Source: Sthenelais limicola (taxonomy: Eukaryota; Annelida; Polychaeta; Phyllodocida; Sigalionidae). From it: a stretch of 64,000 nt of DNA. This document shows, in pieces, positions 27,140 through 39,639 of this stretch. A model generated the notes under the pieces. It was not told where the DNA came from. It searched no databases and worked only from the letters and a program-made list of their open reading frames with translations. The first letter of the stretch is position 1. Every line of letters begins with the position of its first letter. Location: contig OW804096.1 in the NCBI GenBank assembly GCA_942159475.1, forward strand, positions 109,156,194 through 109,220,193. Direction: 5' to 3'. The translations under genes and the position numbers were made by a program.

Positions 27140-27400
27140 GCCATGATGCCCTTTTTGCCCTACCCAAAAGTGCCCTTTTCCAGCCCCAAAGTGCCCTTTT
27201 TCCAGCCCCAAAGTACCCTTTTTCCAGCCTCAAAATGCCCTTTTTCCAGCCGCAAAGTGCCCTTTTTTCCCTGCCCAAATTGCCTTTTCTCCCACCCCAA
27301 ATTGCCATTTTTTCCGCCCCAAAGTGCCCTTTTTTTCCACCCCAAATTGTCTTTTTTCTGCCACAAATGGCCTTTTTCCTGTCCCAAAACGTTGATCAAA
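27140..27400. repeat. Subterminal tandem repeat, units of about 22-25 bp
   Basis: Ten or so degenerate units of the form TGCCCTTTTTCCAGCCCCAAAG follow one another inside the left end of the hAT-like element. Open frames across it (26991-27507) are low-complexity repeats. Confidence 0.85.
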
Positions 27401-27616
27401 ATTAGCCTTTTGGGGGCTACAGCAATGTGACAATGTGACCATTTACTGTGTAACTTACCTATTTGCCCCCATATTTGCCTAAAGGGGTCGTTTTCGAACC
27501 ACCCCATATCTCAGAACTTTAAAGAAATTTCACTTTTAAGATGATTAAACAATTTTTGCAACCTTTGGTTTAAATTGGTTAAAAAGGACCTCATTATGAC
27601 AAATGATAATTTTTCA

Positions 27617-27702
27617 ACTGGTTTCTGACTGGAATCTATTAATTGTTTGAAAAAGTAAACTGGTTTTCTGACTGGAATCTATTAATTGTTTGAAAAAGTA
27701 AA
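27617..27702. repeat. 43-bp tandem duplication
   Basis: CTGGTTTCTGACTGGAATCT and the following AATTGTTTGAAAAAGTAAA occur twice back to back, with a one-base difference in a T run. Confidence 0.9.
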
Positions 27703-28085
27703 AGGGGAAATTAGGCTATAATTTATCTAACAATTATTGCTTTCTTTCATGTGATGTAATTCGTGTGCCCTTTGTGCAGGCTATAGGATCTGACCCTTTT
27801 GTCATGTGTAAATGATTGAAATAATCCTTTCAACTCTATATGGGATAGTGAATGGTGTACATAGGGGCATATAAAGTCTAATAAGGCTATTAAATTCTTA
27901 AGATTATTATTTTCACCTCATGTGAAATAATCACTTTCGTTTGTGATGAGATGCCCTTACTGGTCATGAAATCTGGCCATTTTGACATAGATAAATAGTT
28001 GAGATAATGTTTTCAAGTGGATACAAGATATTGAATTCTAATGGTGATTAGAGTGTGGCCCATATTGTTTTTATTTCGAAATAGA

Positions 28086-28528
28086 TCAATTGTGATGTGT
28101 TTCAGGAAAATGGGTCATAGGTCGCAAAATTGATATTTTTCAAAGTGTTTTTTTCACAAGATCCCTTTATTGAAATATTCTGATTGTTAGAGGGTCTAGC
28201 ACTTGTAGCCATATAAATTCGTGTCACAAATTTCAGGACATGGTATTAAATAGATCCCTGAATTTTGAAGGCCTTTGTATAGAGTATATTCAGTTACTTT
28301 ACTGGTAATTGCCCATCCAGAAACATTGCAAAACTTCTTTTTTTTTCAAAAATAAAAATATAAAAATTAAAATATAGAAATACCTAATATATTAAGAAAT
28401 ACTTATTAGGTGTCCCAGTGTTTAGTATCATTGGAATCACCTTGTTCTCCTTTTTCAAATATGATGATATCTCAAAATCCATATTTTGCAACTTATGACT
28501 CATTTTCCTGAAACACATCTCAATTATT
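28086..28528. repeat. Internal inverted repeat of the hAT-like element
   Basis: GATGTGTTTCAGGAAAATG at about 28093-28111 and its complement CATTTTCCTGAAACACATC at about 28500-28518 form the core of imperfect arms of about 45 bp, separated by roughly 350 bp. Confidence 0.7.
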
Positions 28529-29574
28529 TGTGTGATTTGTATTTAATAGTTTGGATTTTGCCCGAATTTTGATGAATTTTCAGGTTGAATAGGGCCTCAT
28601 TGTGACCCAAATTGATTTTTCAACTGGCCTTTTATCTTGATATGTTGCTTTCATTGTTGGGAATTTGTTTCTAATTTTACAAAATATCATTAGTCATTTC
28701 AATCCCATGAATTTTGTCCAACTAATGTGTTATAGTTTTTGTCATTATGGTGACATAAGTATATCCCATTTGAAGCTATTTTACAAAGCCCTTAGACAAA
28801 TTCCACCTGTTTCTGGCCTAAATTGTGAATATCGCTTTTGTAAAAGATTATGTCAAAAAACTATAAGGAGAAAGACTAAAATAATCAGCCGTTTACTGAA
28901 AGAGGGGGATGAATTGGAAAGAGGATTACTTTTAATATCAGAAAATAACCCCCAAACCATTGTAACTATTGATCATCAGGTATTGAGACTACAGGTACTT
29001 ATCATAACTGATAGAAAGACTCTTTACTCAAAATATGGTTCTAATCTGTCACATCTTTAGTGGAAATTATTGAGTTTTCAATAAATTCCAACATTGAAGG
29101 CTCTCTTTCATCACAGTAAGTGAGGACAGATATTCAAAAGGTACAAAAAGACCAACTCCCCAATCCAAAAGTGTTCCTGATAGCATAAAACCTATATATA
29201 TTATTATCTTAGAATAGTTTGAGAGACTTTCAAAATTTGCCCCTTTCCCACACTGCCATGTAGCAAAACAGCACACATGAAAAAACTGACCCAGCCTGAA
29301 CATGTCATTGTGAATATCTATTATTTTTTTCTACATCATCTGTAATATAATGAGCAGCAAATATTGTTAAAATACAAATTATAAAATTAAAATACAAATT
29401 ATATTTATCCACTCAAAATGCACCAGGAGGTGTATATTTTCCCGGGAGAACCCTCCTGGACCTTCCTCTGAGGGCTTCGCGCCTTCGGCGCTCACAGACT
29501 CCCCAACATGTGCCCTTTTCTAAGACCTGAACCCCCCCCCCCCTTCATGAAATCCTGGATCCGCCCCTGAACAA

Positions 29575-32500
29575 GCACTGCAGCTGACATAGTTGGTCTT
29601 TGTCCTTGGATGATAAGTAGACAGCCAACATACGAATGTTGAAAAAATAGAAATTTATGTTGATTTTGATATCAAAAGCATTCACCTTAAGAGAACGTAT
29701 GCCTTTGATGTGCATATTTTGGATGTAGCCTCCTATTGCTTCCTTAAAAGTAAATCTTTAATAACCGTAATGCTGGGATGGAGGCATAATAAATATATCA
29801 TATTTAGGGGGGGCTAAGTGAGCAGTACTCTATAGCCCAAAAAAGGTGTATATTACATCAACTAGGGGCAAAATCACTAACGTTTCATTGTTTGTGCATG
29901 TGGACATCGGCATATTTATTAAGAAATGCGTGGATGAATCAACATAGATGTACTTCGAGAATATAGTAGCTAGAAGTACTATAGTCCTCCCTGTTCTGGG
30001 CGAACTAATGTGTAGTCAATTTTATATAAAATGACGCAGGAACGTTTTAGAAGACACAATATACGACTTCTATCTATCAATCCCCGTAACAACATTTTAG
30101 AATGTAAAATATGATTAAGTATTAAAAGATCAAATGAGCTTATTTATCAACGAAACGGAATGAAAGCTAGCCTGTAACCAGACTAAAGCAGTCTCCTCCC
30201 AGTGGTATAGTAACTAGGAATGGCTCAAGTCAGACAGGCTGATCCATCAAAGTCAAAAACATTTAGATGAGAATCAATGTAAAAGCATGTGAAGATGTCT
30301 GACTGAGGCGCCATCTTGTGGAAATTCTGTAGTGTGAAATGAAACGGGATGTACTTTGCTTCACGTAATGTGGATCCCCAAACACCTTTTCCGATTAGAG
30401 TGTAAAATGGTAACTCAGGTTCTATCAAGATTCACCAATTTATTTTTCCTTATATCAAACGGAAATACGCCAAGGTCTTCATACAATTTACAGTTTTGTT
30501 TTTCACATTATTTGTTATGCCGATTATCCATAGACAATAGATGTAGCAAAAAAAGCCTTCAGTTGAATTCACATGCGACACAGGAGGATGAGGGTGAAAA
30601 CTCTTCATCTGCACCAGATTGGTTGAACTTTGTAAGAGGTTCGTAATGCAATTCGCCTGCCACAATGAGATGACCCAAAGGTTGACAAAGGATGAAACAA
30701 ACTATTCAAGATTGGCTAAGCAAAATTGCGAAATGTTTGCACTTGCAAAATACAATTGCTTTCTCACTTATCTTTATGACAATGTGATTGTTATTTAGTC
30801 CAAAGTTATCCACAAAGTTTCATCCGTCTTTGATTAATGATTTGTAGTAGAAATTAGCTTTTGTTATTGAAGAAACAGCCTGGTATGTATGTACAAAGGC
30901 CTAGAATAATTTGGGCTGACTGGGCTTAGTAGGGTTAATATGTGTAAGTAGGGCTGGAGGGTTCCACGATCACATTTACAGGCGGGAAGCCACGAGCAAA
31001 GTGGCGTGAACCATTCTAGTGTTGCTGTCATAAGAATGAGAACAGAGAAAAATATAAAATTGTCGATCAAAACATGATGCAGAAGAGGGACATATGTAGT
31101 TCTCGATGTATAGCTGTCCCGGAAGAAGATGACATTGTTGACATACTGAATAAAAGAAGTTGTCGTAAAAACAAAACAAAAAGTGGCGTGAACTCCTGAT
31201 ATATAATAATATTATTCTCTCAACAGCTAATGAGACTTGATAGCATATACATGGTTAAAAATGTACACGACCTGAAAAACGTGACTCCTATCAGAAGATA
31301 GCATGATACACCAAGACTTTAAGTGAATTATGAGAATTTGATTTATGGAAAAGCTCAGCTTTTCAGCTAGTCCCGAAGAAAGGCTGTGATATGTATGGGA
31401 GTTTATTCAATCTATTGAACCACCTGTTATATAGAGTGTCTAGTTGACTATATAGTTTATCTTGTAATTGACATTCACAATCCACAGTGATATGCACATA
31501 GCATTGAGGTATATGCAAGTTATGATGGTATGTACCATCATGCATTATAGAAAAACACAACAATTGCTCTTTTCTAAATACGATGGCATATTTAATCAGT
31601 TGCAAGAATAACGCACGGTACTTTCATTATTTCTTTATTTTTCAGTTTACATAGCTGGTGATAGTACATTCAAGCGGGTATGGTAAGGCAACAAAATCAA
31701 CGAACATTTAAGTTTGTCCATCAGCTATATTGAATAAATCAAGTACATACATTACTTAGTAAATTTAGGGTGGTTAACACTGTTAACAACTAATTATCAC
31801 AGCATTGACATAAACAACCCGCTCTCCGGTTTTGGAAAAGGAGGAGTCATTAGATGTAGATAATACTTGCACTGGATAAAAATTGTGAATTTCTCCGAAC
31901 CAATAAGTAAAACATTATGTACAGGGTTTCGCATGATATGTCTATTTACATGGTAATTCTTATGAAATGTAAGAAAACTACATACATACTATATGCGTTA
32001 CACTCTGCAGATTCTCAGCCTCAGTACTGCTGTGTTGCCAAACGTTCGATAATTTAAAATAGTTTACCCTCCTAAGATTCATTATGCATTGGGAATAACA
32101 TGGTACATAAGCACACGAATTCTGTTTTCGACAGCTATGAGTATAATTAGGTCTTTCGTAGTCCTGGTTAATAATTATTTTCTTGTATATGGCTCAGTCG
32201 TTCATTATTATGCTTTTTTCAAAGGAGCAATTTAATTAAGTATATTTTGTTAAAAACATATATATATTTCACATTAGATTAGACAGAAACCATTAGAAAT
32301 TAAATGAAATGGAATAGTGGCTTAACGTTTAATTGTCCCCTATTATTTAATGACTTTGTACTTTAATTTAGGTATTTGGTACTTCAGCCCATATACCTGT
32401 GGATACATGCTCGTAGAGTGAAGCTGCTGTGTGCGATATTAAAACATACCGGTAAATAAATGGTGACATTTATTGATAAATAGTATCAGTAGTTTCTCGA

Positions 32501-32800
32501 CTTATTGCATGACCCTCTGACTCTGTGCTTTTTCCTATCACGATGATGGCGATACATAAAGTGATTCATCAATACAATGTATCTTTCTATTTAATTGGTA
32601 TTGTTTGTACGCATGGCACGACTAAGTTTGGCACAATCTCAACCGGTGAGGAGATATATTTGAGATCAGTGAAATAAGGCAGAGTCCAATGTTACATTAT
32701 ACCGTTCTTGTCTAAGTACAACTTAGCCCTTACCCAAGCTAGGATTGAAATACATTCGCAGCAGCGTACAAGCTGTATGCGCGATAGAGCGAACTTCCAT
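29575..32800. other. Spacer downstream of the second receptor gene
   Basis: No gene is supported. The part closest to 32800 should contain the 3' UTR of the minus-strand receptor; TTTATT at 32469-32474 (AATAAA on the minus strand) is one possible poly(A) signal. Confidence 0.45.
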
Positions 32801-32807
32801 GCTAGCC

Positions 32808-33953
32808 TCACAAGTGTGCAACATTTCCGTTGTTTTCTCTTTTGCTAGACTTGATGAAAGAATGTAAACTAGAACCTCGTGTGGATAAAGGCAAGTCCTT
32901 TTTAAAGTTGAAAAACACTGTCTTTATTTCTCTCCTGAACAGTTTACCTGTTGTCAAGTAGATAAAAAAATTACAGGCATAATGGGACATCCCAAGTTCT
33001 TGTATTATGGTTTTGACTTCGTAGTATGTAAAATGTCTCTGCCACGTGACATCATTCCGAATCTGTTCGTCGCTAAGATAGAAATCTCCCATAGGAAAAT
33101 TGAAAAACATGGCATAGCACAGGGTCACTGGGAGGGTGGTAAGGATAAGATAGAAGCTGACTGCCAGCAATGTTACTGTTGCTGCCGAACTCTTCTGCGT
33201 TTGCTTTAAACAAAGGATCGTCTGTTGGCTCTTGGCCAAGCGATTCGCCTCAAAGATGACGAGCATATTGAGGACAAGTATTGTAATAGGTACCAGACCA
33301 AAGACAAGCAGCTCTGTCACCCAAGACCATACTGACCATATAGATTTGGTGCCTTCCCTCGTTACCTCTTCTCTCACTCCACAGTCTCCTTCGCTGTATT
33401 GCCAAAAATAGGCCTGAACGACATTAAGTAAAAAGGCCAGAATCACCAAGCCTATAATCACCCTGATGGTCCTCGAGGTGGAGCACCATTGTTCACGTTT
33501 GAAAGGGTGACATATACTAATATATCTCTCAATTGTAAATCCAAGTACCAACATTGGGCTCATGTACTGAGATGCAAGGAAAAATACTGGAAATGTCTCG
33601 CAGATGACTTGAAACTTGAGTAATGGAATTTCCCACGTTGAATGCAGTTCAAAGATCACGTGTAGTATTAGGAAAACGAAATCTGCCATTGCTAAAGCTG
33701 CGAGAAAGCAGCCCGAAGAAGGACGCATGCGAGGCCTCATCCATATTGTGAAAGCCAGGAGGTTGCTAGGGAAGCCAATGAAGTACCATAGAGGTGTAAC
33801 GTATTTGTTTACCATCAGCATAGTTGGTCTGAAAGCATTGTAGAGTTCATCTTCTCCATATCGATCCCAAATGGTTTCCATTCCGGCTGTAGACACATTC
33901 AGTGTATCTACTGAGGTGGTCTCAGGCACCACGAAGGTTGTTGTAATAGACAT
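32808..33953 (-). CDS. Class A (rhodopsin-like) seven-transmembrane receptor, paralogue of 14979-16139
   Basis: The frame has 381 residues, starting at an ATG at 33951-33953 and ending in a TGA at 32808-32810. N19 is a glycosylation sequon. Approximate helices: TM1 51-73 with N64, TM2 80-102 with D91, TM3 115-144 with C118 and E142-R143-Y144, TM4 163-185, TM5 206-233, TM6 258-283 with LTTLP, TM7 313-336. C191 should pair with C118. TM7 ends C327-N328-F-F-I-Y332, so the NPxxY proline is replaced, as in the paralogue. QAYFWQY, GDFYLSDEQ and SHYACN are shared nearly verbatim with the other receptor. The two genes converge about 16.7 kb apart, consistent with local duplication and inversion. The ligand is unknown; peptide or chemosensory receptor-like by inference. 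Confidence 0.92.
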   Translation of the reverse strand: MSITTTFVVPETTSVDTLNVSTAGMETIWDRYGEDELYNAFRPTMLMVNKYVTPLWYFIGFPSNLLAFTIWMRPRMRPSSGCFLAALAMADFVFLILHVIFELHSTWEIPLLKFQVICETFPVFFLASQYMSPMLVLGFTIERYISICHPFKREQWCSTSRTIRVIIGLVILAFLLNVVQAYFWQYSEGDCGVREEVTREGTKSIWSVWSWVTELLVFGLVPITILVLNMLVIFEANRLAKSQQTILCLKQTQKSSAATVTLLAVSFYLILTTLPVTLCYAMFFNFPMGDFYLSDEQIRNDVTWQRHFTYYEVKTIIQELGMSHYACNFFIYLTTGKLFRREIKTVFFNFKKDLPLSTRGSSLHSFIKSSKRENNGNVAHL

Positions 33954-33990
33954 TTTGAATTCGACTTAACAGGCAGTCCTTCTATCGCTC

Positions 33991-34010
33991 CTGAAATGAA
34001 GGAAATAAAA
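33991..34010 (-). promoter_or_regulatory. Splice acceptor upstream of the second receptor
   Basis: On the minus strand a tract reading TATTTCCTTCATTTCAG ends at 33991, 37 nt before the ATG. This implies a spliced 5' leader, as for the other receptor. Confidence 0.65.
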
Positions 34011-34014
34011 GCGG

Positions 34015-36785
34015 TGAATCAAAGTGGTGAATCCATTGTAATGCGAGGACATAATGCAGTGAAGTAATACATTTCTATGCGTACAAAACCTCGTGTACTC
34101 TCATAATTTCTAGTACATGTAGTTCTCTTTTCTATTTAGAACATGTGTTCTTTTTCAATATAAGTCCGAGGAAGTCAACTACTCTATTTAATATCATGGC
34201 CATGTAGTTCGGAAATCTTGAACTACCTTTCAATAATATAATTATTGATTTGAGTCAAAGACAGAGGGAAAAACAACTAATACAACTGTTGCAAATTAAG
34301 ATATAATGTGTATACATGTCTCCTTCTCCCACCCTCTGTAAACCTATCTGTCAATCAATCGTTAAAAGGCCTATAACCTGTTGCCGATAAGCAGTTTGAA
34401 ACAGTGGTTCATCCATTGACGCAAACGTCTGAATGTGTGTATATGGACTGTACCTAGATCAGGACGGAGAATTGCGAGGGCCTAATACTAAGGCTTCCAT
34501 ATCTCCGATTGCTGACTAATTCACGTCTTATCTGGTGGGCTTAACCTCCGGCCAAGATATTGTGGCCCCGCACCGGAACATCCGGATGTTCGACCAATAC
34601 TATGCCATTATGTAAATGGACATGGATTACATAGTCTAGTCCACCCTCAAATGTTCCAGTTGGATATAGAAGATAGAGCTCTGCCGTCAGTGTAATTTTA
34701 AGGATCTGTCCATGTAAAAGTCCAACAATCTATTTCTTTTCTAAAATCCCCGACATCTTAATTGCCTGCTTCGGGGAAACATCTGAAACAAATATTAATT
34801 TACACAAAACACTTTCTAGAATACTGATTGATAAATCAAATATTATTCATGATCAATACCTGTCATTATCTCATGAAGTCTGTAATGATGTCATAAACAC
34901 TAACGATATTCTTCTGGAGTTCTTTTATTTATTTTTTCTTCTCGAATTCAATATTAACTTAGAAAGGCTCTGTAAGCAAACGGGGGACTCACATTTTGGG
35001 AAATTCCTTTCATAATGATTTCCCCCTAAGACAATTATAATGAAATATGTAAATTTGATACATATCTGCACGAGGTATGGGACAACTACCAATTATTCTC
35101 ATCGACCCACCTGACATGGCCTACAGTGATCGTAAAATAATCTATGCTCTCATTAGTGTGTTATAATGGGAAAGCCATTCCAGGTCACACTGTTAATCCA
35201 TAGAAGACGACTGGGAGCGGTGTGTGAAGGATTGGAATATTTTTCTCATGATGCCCCCTTCTTATCACCATCTAGGCTATTGGTTTAAGACGGCATCTTA
35301 TCTCCAAACCACAGGTTTGCCTTGTCATACAATCAGAAAGCTATCATCGCATGATCTAAAATGTCACAGCATAAGCCTCCAGCCCAATAGAAGGTGTTCA
35401 TTTATAAAGTGGCTGGCGATTACTTTTCTCACTACCCCACAGTAGAATACAAGTCTAGGTGTATCAAAGCTATGCGAATCTCCTTCACGTTACCCGGGAA
35501 AGGCCATCCTCCCATTACTTGAAAATAAATGTTTATCCTTGTCCCTATTTAGTATTCAGTTTTTATCATTTCGTATATATATGACAATTAGGTATAATTG
35601 TATATATAACTGCGATATAACTGAGGGCCCATTCTTTGGTTTATTGTATTATTTGGCTCAGCACAATTAAGGTATAATAATGTATTTCCTTTAGTATAAA
35701 AAAAAGATTCAGGCACAGCTGGACGCAGACACAACTCTGAACCAAAACTATCCTATTTTCTTTCTAATCATATGACTAACAATTATCATGGTATATTGAG
35801 TTTCTTGTTGGCAACGCATTGGAAATATGAAGTCAAATGCATGATTTGATGACTCTATTATGTACTGGACCCAGACGTAGTATAAATAGTTAAAAGTAAT
35901 GTATATATGTAGTGTAAAAATGTACACGGATCCGCTTGTCTTTGATATTCCAACGGATATATCATTGGAAGTTTGAACAAAGCTTCGAATTCCCTGAATA
36001 AGCTGAGCGACTCCTCTTAGAACGGTATGAAATTACTTAAAACCCAAGAGAATAAGTCAAATGAGTCTTGAAGAAAGACAGTCGTTTTCCTGCGTCACTC
36101 CAAAAGCATCCTGATCCTCAGTCACGTCGTATCCACTATGAGAAATCAGATCTTTAGAAACCTTTGAACGAACAATGTCAATTATAGAGAAAGAGGCGGG
36201 TAGCTTGCCATGGCACTTTTGTTTGAATCATGACAATTAGACCATCTCCTTGACATGACCTTTTGCACTTATCTTTCAAGTTGAACATCTCAAGACATCT
36301 CTGACATAATTTACGTCATAAGATTAGAAAAGGACTCCCAGAGGGTCACATCAATCCCGGACTGTATTAGACAAGTTGTGACACTGATGATATCAAAACT
36401 AATTATCGTCGTCAATTATTCATTAGAATGCTATAGGCGAATACTGGAAATTGCAGAGACATTTACGTTTATTTCAGTAGATTTCCACTGCCTATAAGAT
36501 AGCACATTTAATATAAGTATGATCAAAGCACAAGGCATCTATATGCGATTATCTCTTTTCGTGTGGATAAAAATAGATATCATTTTGACAGTCAATTGAG
36601 GACGTGCATATTGATCCTCCGAACGATTTGAAAACGTTCTGGTTTCTCGATTCATAAATATGAATAAGTGCTAAATTATATCAGCAATCAAAAGATATTA
36701 TTGTTTATTTCCTCCAATATAGTGTAGGTAAAGCTTCGTCATGAAAGGTTACCAGAGATGAGACGATGGCTGATATTAAAAATGT
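34015..36785. other. Spacer upstream of the second receptor
   Basis: No gene is supported. The receptor's leader exon(s) and promoter are expected in this direction but cannot be located by eye. Confidence 0.45.
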
Positions 36786-36789
36786 GAAC

Positions 36790-37120
36790 AACGACCTATA
36801 TATAAGTTCTATTGTTGGGCCAACTCTTTGAAGGTAAACATCAAGAAAACAAAAATTCTGATTTTTAATAACAATGTCAGGAGGAATGCCAAACATATCA
36901 CAACCTCCAATGGCATGTTTGTAATCAACCAGCAGCCAGTGGATATAGTGAACAATTTCAAATATTTAGGAGTGACTCTGGATGTTAACCTAAGAATCAA
37001 TAGACATGTCTCTAACATTTGCAATATAGCGAATGTATACCTTCGGAGAATTATAAGTACGTGTACAGAACCCACAATACTATTAAATGGGCTCATTCTT
37101 CCCGCTCGAAGTGAATAACC
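36790..37120 (+). pseudogene. Fragment of a non-LTR (LINE) reverse transcriptase
   Basis: The frame reads WANSLKVNIKKTKILIF near its start and FKYLGVTLDVNLRINRHV near the middle. These are the hallmarks of the palm-to-thumb region of LINE reverse transcriptases, where a 'VN..KTK' segment is followed by 'FKYLGV.LD.NL....H'. It ends at a stop at 37116-37118, and no YADD box or endonuclease is present nearby. It has no ATG start at the left edge and is about 100 residues long, so it is a broken fragment. The clade (Jockey, CR1, RTE or related) cannot be decided from this piece. Confidence 0.8.
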
Positions 37121-37129
37121 CATCCAGTT

Positions 37130-39228
37130 GGAGTATAATTGCATATAACTATATCGATAAGGAGGGAATGCCCATTCTCTCGATGGACGGAGCACCACTG
37201 ACACAGTTTGCTTCCTCCCGCACATGCAATTTGTCTTGTTGCCAAAAAGTTTGTTTTGTGGGGATTACACTTGGATACCTGCGAGAGAAAGGTGGCATCT
37301 TGGAAAATTAAAAATTAATCATTATTGAAATGAATTAGAAAATAGAAATGTCAATTAATTAAAAAGTAATTAAAACTGTAATGAAATAAATATAATTCAA
37401 GTTTGGATGTTTTATCCCCTTCTGGTAGGTCGGAGAAAGTGGCAGGTGGGAGAAAGTGGTAGGTGGAAGAAATGGTGAGGGGAGGAAAGGAGTTGAGGGA
37501 CGATATATAGAGTAAAGAGAGAAGAGGGAAGTGTTGGATGGGACAAATAAAAGAGGTGCGAGTGAGGTGCACTGTGGAGTAAGTGAGAGTGAGGTAGATG
37601 ACGGTTTGCCTATTTATTAATTTGGTGACTATTTATTAATTTTGTGTCTGTATTTATTAATTCGGTCATTATACCCTTTAATTCTGTCCACTGCATTTAA
37701 TTATTCTGTCCCTGTTATCTATTTATTTGGTGTCAGTTTAAAAAAGGTTTTGTGTGTGTATTTTATAATTCGGTCTGTCTTACTACCCGAAAAACACTGA
37801 ATTATGTAGGTAGCACTTGGCACCTCGACTTGCACAGTGCTAGGTAGTTAAGTATAATTAGCGATTTCAAGTAATGATGATAATATAATAGATAGGTGAT
37901 AATTAATAATTAATAGAAACATAATGAGGTTACACAATGTTACGTAATGTTACATAACAATACCTACATACATGAATAAATATATAAAGACAAAATGGTT
38001 CGGTTTACCTTAATGCACCCTATGTCTTTTACTGCTAAATACGATTTTTAAAGTCTACTTGAATGTGTAAGGGCCGTCCTCTACTGATCTGTACCTAAAT
38101 GTGATTTATCCTAATATTCCAGGGACTCTGCAATGCTGTCAATTATTCACAGAAAATGCTATTGTATTTTCTGAACGTCTGAAAAGAGAAATATTATCTC
38201 AGCTCTGGGCTTTACCTTAATAATATTTAAGTGGCCATTACTATATTGGACTGCGATGCTTTCTATACAGAAATATGAGTTATATTGCTATCTGTTTTAC
38301 ATTTAATGTCCGGTTTACTGAGTGGCAATCTCATCGATATAATAACACTGCCATTTCTAAGAATCCATTTTCATAACTAATATTTGTCTAATGTATTATA
38401 TGCTTATAGAAAGATTTATTTTATACAATGCCAATTCTCAACCATTGGATATGAACGAATGGATTTAAGACATTTCAGTTACATCTGATTATTTTGTTTT
38501 GAAAACGATTTTAACTAACATCCAACTTATAGGTCTTTAGTCCTTTATACATATTTTCAATTATAATACTTGTTTTGTTAAGGTCAGTTCGGACTTTTGT
38601 ACTCTTTTTATATCCTATGTTACTTCATTCTTGTAAGATCCAATGAAAAATTTGAATGAACATTAATATCAACACTATATATATATATATCTAATTTCCT
38701 TGTAACAGTATTGCGTAAGGACACAACGTATCCCACTCTACAAACGTTGTTTCATAGAAAATGTGTACATAGTCCTAATAAAATAAACCTGTATGCTCTA
38801 AAAGTAATGGACCTTCTTAAAGTGATGCAAGAGAGAGGATAGGAGGAGTATATAACGTACAGTCATTGATAGGTTTACAAGACTCCTCTCTCCCTGGATA
38901 AGTATATTTAGTGCTTACATTGCATGATTAACCAACAAGCAGATGATGCAAAAGCAAGAGCTATCTGCCCGCTGCACCAAGCAAATACATCATGACATGG
39001 TGTATTATATTGCAGGTTATGTAAATATATTGTTGGAGTGAGTATTTATGTTATTCGTTATTTGACCGCTAGGAGGAAGAAGGGTGAGATGATTGGTTTC
39101 TGGGGGCCGGTTCGTTCCAAAGTTGTTCTAAATTAGGTTCAATTACATAGTCCATTCCAATGGTCAGCTATCAGGGGTAGCACAGCAGCTAACACAGAAG
39201 AGGGATATAGCAATTTAGGTAACTTAAA
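37130..39228. other. Spacer with degenerate tandem repeats
   Basis: No gene. A purine-rich 18-bp repeat (GGGAGAAAGTGG(C/T)AGGT) lies at about 37432-37484. An AT-rich degenerate array with TATTTATTAATT(T/C)GG units lies at about 37610-37775. ATGTTAC repeats occur near 37935-37970. Confidence 0.5.
37610..37775. repeat. Degenerate tandem repeat, units of about 20-27 bp
   Basis: Five or six units of the type TATTTATTAATTTGGTGTCTG follow one another with indels. Confidence 0.65.
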
Positions 39229-39637
39229 TGTTAAAGGTGCTCGTGACCTTGGGTTCAGACGGTTCGGCCCACACACGATCTAGTCAGACATCAGAGAAGA
39301 GGAATATGGTTTCAGCAAGGCTTTATTTCTCCATACAGGCTCACATCATCATCCAAGGAATGGTCAACAGGGAGTGACAATCTTACACGGCCCACTCTGG
39401 GCCTTATATACAACACAAGCAATAAAATAGACATAAAATAGTAAGGAGGTGTTGACAGTAACCGTTAGTCCGTCCCCCACCCATCCCTTACATCCCCACC
39501 CATCTCCAGATGAGTTAGAGAAAGGTGTGGAGTGATTTATAAGATTGGGACGTATGGACTGAGTGATCTCCAATAACCAGGGTCACAGCTTCCACCAAAT
39601 AAGAGCATAGGACAACTTGTCCGCACATCCTGTGACA
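39229..39637 (-). mobile_element. Solo-LTR candidate
   Basis: Read on the minus strand the segment begins TGTCACAGGATGTGCGG and ends CACCTTTAACA, giving TG...CA borders. It has a TATA box TATATAAGGC (39401-39410) and, about 75 bp further on, a poly(A) signal AAATAAAG (39321-39329) followed by a T-rich stretch. This is the U3-R-U5 order of a retroviral-type LTR. No second LTR, primer-binding site or gag/pol is adjacent, and flanking 5-mers (ATATA / TTAAA) do not match. The borders are therefore uncertain. Confidence 0.45.
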
Positions 39638-39639
39638 AT

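Larger units (their letters stand above)
27084..29569. mobile_element. 2.49-kb hAT-like DNA transposon, non-autonomous or decayed
   Basis: The ends are a perfect 16-bp inverted repeat, CAGGGGCGGATCCAGG at 27084-27099 and its complement at 29554-29569. It is flanked by an exact 5-bp direct repeat AACAA (27079-27083 and 29570-29574). The CAGGGGCGGATC start is typical of hAT elements. hAT elements usually duplicate 8 bp, so 5 bp points to the hAT5-type subgroup or another superfamily. Both ends have G/C runs next to the repeat. The left side holds a degenerate 22-25-bp array (27140-27400). The interior is AT-rich with internal duplications. The right side has CGCGCCTTCGGCGC. No transposase is recognised; the best open frame, at 28665-29060, lacks an ATG start and any hAT motif. 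Confidence 0.75.

Noticed and set aside
26991..27507. Several open frames of over 100 residues
   Set aside because: They are repetitive products of the 22-25-bp subterminal array of the hAT-like element.
28665..29060. 131-residue frame as transposase of the hAT-like element
   Set aside because: No ATG at the start and no hAT dimerisation or catalytic motif. It may be a vestige at most.
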